Of a DNA stretch of 64,000 nucleotides, positions 59,227-64,000 are shown one piece after another (position 1 is the first letter of the stretch; the number at the start of each line of letters is the position of its first letter). Below the pieces are notes generated by a model. That model saw nothing but the letters and a program-made list of their open reading frames with translations. It did no database searches and was not told where the DNA came from. Both the position numbers and the translations under genes were made by a program. Source of the DNA: JAJFFW01 sp038534195 (GTDB lineage: Bacteria; Pseudomonadota; Alphaproteobacteria; Caulobacterales; Parvularculaceae). Where the stretch lies: the NCBI GenBank assembly GCA_038534195.1, contig JBCAXE010000009.1, positions 28,887 through 92,886 of the forward strand, written 5' to 3'.

Positions 59227-61308
59227 ATGCGCCCGGCCATTCTCAATTCTCTTTTCGCGGACACCAGAACCCTACCGGGCGTCGGGCCGAAGATCGCGGC
59301 GCTCATCGAAAAAGCGGCGGGCGGGCGGCTGGTGGATTTAATCTTCACCCTCCCCCATTCAATCATAGACCGCAGCGCGCGCTTTAAATTGTTGGAGGCG
59401 CCGCTTGGCGAGCTCGCCACCTTTGAGGTGACCGTCGACCACCACGCCCCATCGCAACGAAAGACTCACCCATACAGAGTGATCGTGTCGGACGAAACAG
59501 GGTTTATGACCCTTGTCTTTTTTCGATCCAAACCGGATTGGCTGCAAAAGATCCTGCCCGAGGGGGAAAAACGCCTCATTAGCGGCCGCATCGAGGATTA
59601 TGAAGGCGCGCGGCAAATGACGCACCCGGATTATATCGTTGACCCGGCGCAACCCGAAGACCTGCCTCTCATCGAACCGGTCTATCCGCTGACCGCGGGA
59701 CTAACCGCGAACGTCATGCGCAAGGCGGTCGCCCATGCGGTGACGCGCACGCCCACGCTGCCTGAATGGCAGGATCCTGCCTGGCTGAAGAAACAGGGAT
59801 GGACCGGCTGGAAAGAAGCGATTGAGGAGGCGCATGCGCCCTCTTCCGCCGCGTCGCTTTCCATACAGTCGGTCGCGCGCCAACGCCTTGCCTATGATGA
59901 ACTCCTCTCCAATCAGTTGGCGCTCGCCTTGATACGTCGAGCGCAGCGCAAAGGCGCCGGACGCAAGATCAACGGCGACGGCGCCTTGCGCGCCAAAGCG
60001 CTTGCGGCGTTGCCGTTTCAACTCACCGGCGATCAGGAAGCCGCCCTCGACACAGTCTTCTCCGACATGGCGTCGCCGGAGCGCATGGTTCGCCTCGTGC
60101 AGGGCGATGTAGGCTCCGGCAAGACGATCGTTGCGTTCCTTGCCATGGTAAATGCTGTCGAGATCGGAGCGCAGGCCGCTATTATGGCGCCGACGGAAAT
60201 TCTTGCGCGCCAGCATCTGGACGCCATGCAACCCCTCGCCGATGCGGCCGGCGTCGGCCTTCATATCCTGACCGGCCGCGACAAAGGTCAGGAGCGCGCG
60301 GCGAAACTCACCGGCCTGCGCGAGGGATATATCGATATTCTCATCGGCACCCACGCCCTGTTTCAGGAGAGCGTCGAATTCAAAGACCTCGCCTTCGTCG
60401 TCGTCGATGAGCAGCACCGCTTCGGCGTCCATCAACGCATGGCGCTAACCCAAAAAGGACCGAAACCGGATTTGCTGGTGATGACGGCGACGCCGATTCC
60501 GCGAACGCTCGCGCTCACCGCCTATGGCGATATGGATGTGTCTTCCATTAAGGAAAAGCCCCCGGGACGCAAGCCAGTCTCTACACGAACCATCCCTATG
60601 GAACGGCTTGACGACGTGGTCGCCGCCGTCCAACGCGCCGCCGACAAGGGCGAACAGGTCTATTGGGTGTGCCCCCTCGTTGAAGAATCTGATATGCTTC
60701 CGCTCACCGCCGCTGAAGATCGCTATGCGCATCTCCACGCGTTCTTCGGCGATCGCGTCGGCCTTGTGCACGGACGCATGAAGGGCCCGGAAAAAGACGC
60801 GGTGATGGCCGCCTTTCACGAAGGCGCCCTGTCCGTTTTGATCGCCACCACGGTCATTGAGGTCGGCGTCAATGCGCCGAACGCGACCGTCATGGTGATC
60901 GAACACGCCGAACGCTTCGGCCTCTCTCAATTGCACCAGCTTCGCGGCCGCGTCGGCAGAGGCGACAAACCCGCCACATGCCTTCTCCTCTACAAAGGAC
61001 CGCTCGGGGAGACAGCCAAAGCGCGTCTCCAGATCATGCGCTCTTCCGAGGACGGGTTTGAAATCGCCGAAGAAGACTTGCGCTTACGCGGCGCCGGCGA
61101 CCTTCTGGGCGCAGCGCAATCCGGCATTCCGCGGTTTCTTATGGCCGACGCCGCCGCCCACGGCGAGCTCCTCGCCGCCGCCCGAGACGACGCCGCGCTG
61201 ATCATTGAGCGCGACCCAGACCTCAAAACGGAACGCGGCGAGGCCCTGCGTGTTCTTCTTTATCTATTCCAGAGAGACAACGCCGTTCGGCTCTTGCAGG
61301 CGGGGTGA
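59227..61308 (+). CDS. recG: ATP-dependent DNA helicase RecG
   Basis: The 693-residue enzyme drives fork regression and branch migration. The N-terminal wedge (OB) domain begins LPGVGPKIAALIEKA near 17. Helicase motif I is GDVGSGKTIVAFLAM near 296, motif Ia APTEILARQH, motif II VVVDEQHRFG near 393 and motif III MTATPIPRT near 420. The C-terminal lobe has TTVIEVGVNAPNATVMVIEHAERFGLSQLHQLRGRVGRG, split here as motifs V and VI, then the TRG segment FEIAEEDLRLRGAGD near 618. Confidence 0.96.
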   Translation: MRPAILNSLFADTRTLPGVGPKIAALIEKAAGGRLVDLIFTLPHSIIDRSARFKLLEAPLGELATFEVTVDHHAPSQRKTHPYRVIVSDETGFMTLVFFRSKPDWLQKILPEGEKRLISGRIEDYEGARQMTHPDYIVDPAQPEDLPLIEPVYPLTAGLTANVMRKAVAHAVTRTPTLPEWQDPAWLKKQGWTGWKEAIEEAHAPSSAASLSIQSVARQRLAYDELLSNQLALALIRRAQRKGAGRKINGDGALRAKALAALPFQLTGDQEAALDTVFSDMASPERMVRLVQGDVGSGKTIVAFLAMVNAVEIGAQAAIMAPTEILARQHLDAMQPLADAAGVGLHILTGRDKGQERAAKLTGLREGYIDILIGTHALFQESVEFKDLAFVVVDEQHRFGVHQRMALTQKGPKPDLLVMTATPIPRTLALTAYGDMDVSSIKEKPPGRKPVSTRTIPMERLDDVVAAVQRAADKGEQVYWVCPLVEESDMLPLTAAEDRYAHLHAFFGDRVGLVHGRMKGPEKDAVMAAFHEGALSVLIATTVIEVGVNAPNATVMVIEHAERFGLSQLHQLRGRVGRGDKPATCLLLYKGPLGETAKARLQIMRSSEDGFEIAEEDLRLRGAGDLLGAAQSGIPRFLMADAAAHGELLAAARDDAALIIERDPDLKTERGEALRVLLYLFQRDNAVRLLQAG

Positions 61309-61405
61309 TCGGCGTTCCGACAAAATCGTCTTAAGGTGATGATGTGCAATATTGCCGAGTACGCACCATCGGTAACGCCGTTCACACTTAGCATTCAGAA
61401 CCGCG

Positions 61406-61912
61406 TTATTGCCGCGGCAGCGCAAACACGTCTCGCGTTAGTCCATCCGGGAAGGTCTCTCTCGCGATGACCGAACCTCCGAGCGACTCGGCAAGACGCC
61501 GCGCCGCAACATTCTCGTCGTTCATGTGCGTTTCAACCAATGGCCAGCCAAGCATGTCATATCCAAAGTTTATCGCTGCGACTGAAGCCTCTTTCGCATA
61601 CCCTTGTCTCCGGGCTTCAGGAACGATCCACCAAGTTAACTCAGAACGCGGATAGCCTTCCGGCCACCATAATCCGCAGCCCCCAATCATTTTTCCCGAT
61701 TCAGTAAGCGTCACCGCCCAACGTCCGTAGTCGCGTAACGCCCAATGACCGAGATCGGTCGCCAAAACCCGCCAGGCTTTGTCCGAAGATAAGGGGCCGC
61801 CATAAGCCGCCGACGCTTCTTCATCTGCGAAAAAGCTCTCATAGACCGGGAAGTCTTGCGCCGTCGGGCCACGGAGGATTAGCCGGTCCGTTTTCAAAGA
61901 CGGGATAGTCAT
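61406..61912 (-). CDS. GNAT family N-acetyltransferase (RimJ/RimL-like)
   Basis: The 168-residue acetyltransferase opens with the RimJ/RimL-type TDRLILRGPTAQDFP near residue 8. The acetyl-CoA motif A is WIVPEARRQGYAKEASVAAINFG near 92-115, with the Arg-Gln-Gly-x-Ala signature, and ETHMNDENVAARRLAESLGG near 125-145 follows. These proteins acetylate ribosomal protein N-termini or small amines; the target here is not known. Its start is 40 bases after the S33 peptidase stop on the same strand. Confidence 0.88.
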   Translation of the reverse strand: MTIPSLKTDRLILRGPTAQDFPVYESFFADEEASAAYGGPLSSDKAWRVLATDLGHWALRDYGRWAVTLTESGKMIGGCGLWWPEGYPRSELTWWIVPEARRQGYAKEASVAAINFGYDMLGWPLVETHMNDENVAARRLAESLGGSVIARETFPDGLTRDVFALPRQ

Positions 61913-61952
61913 CGTTCGTCATTCCCTCTCGTATGTTGATGTCAGGAACGAT

Positions 61953-63449
61953 TTACTTATCCGTTCTGTCCATGTTGAACACGGGCGGCTTTCGTGACTT
62001 GAGGCATTGGGTTGATCGCTCGGGCTTAGCCAGAAATTTCTGTTCGTCATCAAAAAACGCGGCGGCGATCGCCATCGCGCACCCGTCGCCTGACCAGTTT
62101 GTGGTTTCTGAATGACGACCGAACGGGACAACCGCCAGGTAACTATTCTCAAGCGTTCGCGCGACATCAGACCCCCAACGCGGCGGCGTGTTCGGGTCGT
62201 ATTCTCCGGCAATAATCAGCGTCGGTACAGATGAAGCCGTACCCGCTTTCTCCCGATCCGGACGTTTGTCAACATCCCAGACCGCGCATACCTCAGGCGG
62301 TACGACAGCGCCGTCAAGGCTTGCAAAGGCGGCGCTGGGCTCTCGTTCGGAACGTTTGCTGAATGGCGCCGCCTCGCTACACCAAACGGAAAGCCGCATG
62401 CCCCAGGCGAACGCCGTCGACTCGCCTTGTCGTTCGAGCAACGGCGCGATCACGCTTTTGTCCCTACGCGCGACCGCGTCCATCAGGCGCGGCGCGTCCG
62501 ATATCCCGGCGGAAGAACCGATTTCGATTAGAAGGGCGAGATCGCGATCCGTGAGCGGGGTGATTTCTCCGTCCGCTCTCTCCACCAACCATGGTTCTTG
62601 CCGTGCGCGTTCGAGCGCATTCTGAAATCGTCCAAAGAGTTGAGGAAAACCCTGCGCGCATCGCTGGTCGCCAGCGCAAGTATCCGCAACCTTCTTGAGC
62701 GCATCCCGGAAATTTCCTGGGCTCTCGTCATCATAAGAAACGGTATGCGGCAATGGCGAGTCCAGCACCATGGAAGCGACCCGATCCGGATAGTCCCGCG
62801 CATAGGTGAGCGCCAACCGCGTCCCATACGATCCACCGTAGAGCGAGAGCTTTTCTTCGCCCAGAAGCCGGCGCAGGGCTTCTATGTCGGCTGCGCTCGC
62901 CGCGGAGTGATAAGCTGAAAGCGAAACGCCAGCTTCTCCATACCGTTCGCGGCACTTGCGCGCCGCTTCGATTTTCAAAGCCAGGCAATTTTCGTCGTTA
63001 ATCAAAGCTTCAAGATATTCCGGACAGAGCAATGCCGGCCGCGTGTTTTGCGTACCGCGCTGCGCTAAAATGATGAAATCGCGATCGTCTGTCCACGGAT
63101 AGGCCCCGGGATACGCCGCGGCGGAAAGGCCCGAAAGCCCCGGACCGCCAGCAAGCCGCAAAACCGGCGGTTTTTTCTGCTCACCGGATGAATTGCGCGC
63201 TTTTATGACAACAACGGGTAACTTTATCGGCCGCGCCTGGGGCGAAGACCGGTCTTCAGCAACGACCAGATAGCCGCGCAGCGCGGCGAATGCGCCGGGC
63301 GCCGGCACAGGAAACTCCTGATCGTCAACAGACACCTCCTCAAAACGAGGCAGAGTTCGCGTATTGGACACCGCATCATGAGACGCAGACGCACAACCGG
63401 CGACCAGAATAACAATCATGAGATTTAGAAGTTTCACAGACACCCTCAT
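61953..63449 (-). CDS. Lipoprotein alpha/beta hydrolase (S33 / TAP-like peptidase)
   Basis: The 498-residue protein has a lipoprotein signal ending in the lipobox LVAGC near residue 19. Hydrolase features are the oxyanion region RLAGGPGLSG near 95, the nucleophile GGSYGTR near 205 and a C-terminal TAP-like segment with LIIAGEYDPNTPP near 417 and the His in PFGRHSETT near 445. Members cleave N-terminal prolyl or tripeptidyl residues, or act as esterases. ATG 63449 is preferred over the frame start at 63488 because it fits the signal. Metabolic role unknown. Confidence 0.88.
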   Translation of the reverse strand: MRVSVKLLNLMIVILVAGCASASHDAVSNTRTLPRFEEVSVDDQEFPVPAPGAFAALRGYLVVAEDRSSPQARPIKLPVVVIKARNSSGEQKKPPVLRLAGGPGLSGLSAAAYPGAYPWTDDRDFIILAQRGTQNTRPALLCPEYLEALINDENCLALKIEAARKCRERYGEAGVSLSAYHSAASAADIEALRRLLGEEKLSLYGGSYGTRLALTYARDYPDRVASMVLDSPLPHTVSYDDESPGNFRDALKKVADTCAGDQRCAQGFPQLFGRFQNALERARQEPWLVERADGEITPLTDRDLALLIEIGSSAGISDAPRLMDAVARRDKSVIAPLLERQGESTAFAWGMRLSVWCSEAAPFSKRSEREPSAAFASLDGAVVPPEVCAVWDVDKRPDREKAGTASSVPTLIIAGEYDPNTPPRWGSDVARTLENSYLAVVPFGRHSETTNWSGDGCAMAIAAAFFDDEQKFLAKPERSTQCLKSRKPPVFNMDRTDK

Positions 63450-63596
63450 CCAGATAGCCGATGAGGTCTCTCCCAAAGGCCGTCTCAAGCTACACCGACG
63501 CGGCGAGAAAGTCCTCCCATACGCGCAAACCAGCCGCTGAGCATTCGGATCGAGAAGGCTTGGTTATTTTCAAAAAACGCTGCCGCAGCCGAAGGT

Positions 63597-64000
63597 CTAC
63601 CCGAAGAAGCGGTTCTTCGGCTTTTCTTCTGTTGCGACGTCAGCGAGTTTTTGCAGCTCTTCCAACGCCTCGTCTGGATCGGCGTATTTCGGCGCCACGA
63701 GCCCGAGAGAGAAGACGACTTTAGCCGCGTCTTCAACCGACATATCAAGCCGGCGTAGATCCGCTGACGGAACAAAGAGCAGAAACCCAGATGTGGGGTT
63801 CGGCACCGTCGGGATAAAGATCGACGTGAGATCTTCGCCCTGGTCTTCGAGCTTCTGCGGGATTTCACCCTTGGCGGAACCCACGACAAACGCCATCACC
63901 CAGGCGCCTTTTCGCGGATACTCTACAAGCGCCACTTCCTGAAACGAACGGTCCGATTGCTGGAGCGCCGTCTCAAATACGTTTTTGAAAAACCGATAGA
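63597..64000 (-). CDS. DUF502 domain membrane protein, 5' end outside the window
   Basis: Only the C-terminal part, about 133 residues, is present; the frame is still open at the right edge. From the edge it reads YRFFKNVFETALQQSDRSF, then VEYPRKGAWVMAFVVG and SIFIPTVPNPTSGFLLFVP, the DUF502 signature, and ends with an acidic helix. The family consists of membrane proteins (two N-terminal segments expected, off the edge) of unknown function. The GTG at 63935 sometimes taken as a start lies inside the domain. In relatives this gene usually lies near recG; here two genes come between. Confidence 0.87.
   Translation of the reverse strand, partial: YRFFKNVFETALQQSDRSFQEVALVEYPRKGAWVMAFVVGSAKGEIPQKLEDQGEDLTSIFIPTVPNPTSGFLLFVPSADLRRLDMSVEDAAKVVFSLGLVAPKYADPDEALEELQKLADVATEEKPKNRFFG

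Overview
The window is a chromosomal segment of an alphaproteobacterium, of roughly Caulobacterales/Parvularculales type. This is inferred from gene content: a ChpT cell-cycle phosphotransferase with a CtrA-type box beside it, HdaA, a DUF4167 protein, the order lysC-ptsP-(HTH/TonB gene)-ispG-prfA-prmC-DUF4167-clpB with ubiG divergent from lysC, and the block aspS / rnd / ppx-ppk-hda-DUF2066 / purMN. The DNA is moderately GC-rich and nearly all coding. No phage, IS element, CRISPR array, rRNA or plasmid function was seen, and no gap without a gene exceeds about 270 bases. The species cannot be named from this alone.

Layout. 1-12 kb holds metabolic genes: a lipoprotein hydrolase, a small VapE-N-like protein, maleylacetoacetate isomerase, a short-chain dehydrogenase, a gamma-carbonic anhydrase, a Tat-type lipoprotein aspartyl protease, an MHS transporter with a periplasmic insert, a radical SAM/SPASM-like gene coupled to a nucleoside transporter, an acyl-CoA ligase and a class III CoA-transferase. 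11.8-16.6 kb holds a single-domain response regulator, chpT, and the ydbH-ynbE-ydbL envelope lipid-transport operon. 16.8-22 kb holds an M23 murein peptidase, two glycosyltransferases and a DUF547 protein. 22-35 kb is the conserved translation, stress and isoprenoid block: clpB with a heat-shock-type promoter, an EF-hand protein, an SDR, DUF4167, prmC, prfA, ispG, a RodZ-type HTH/TonB-C fusion, ptsP and lysC.

35-45 kb holds ubiG, a membrane protein coupled to a cNMP-domain patatin phospholipase, initiator tRNA-Met, an MFS transporter, a DUF3137 protein, aspS and an S49 peptidase. 44.7-54.5 kb holds RNase D, polyphosphate turnover (ppx, ppk1), replication control (hdaA), DUF2066, purM-purN and a DUF1499 protein. 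54.6-64 kb holds a PHA-system protein, a coupled pair of exported amidohydrolases, an orphan PEP-CTERM protein, sdhE and recG divergent, a GNAT acetyltransferase, an S33-type lipoprotein peptidase, and the C-terminal part of a DUF502 protein that runs off the right edge.

Most genes are housekeeping. The least explained items are the radical SAM/nucleoside transporter pair, the HTH-TM-TonB fusion in place of an ordinary RodZ, the terminator-like hairpin that touches the chpT start codon with a CtrA-like box in front of the next gene, the stand-alone VapE-N-like protein, and several perfect inverted or direct repeats in regulatory gaps.
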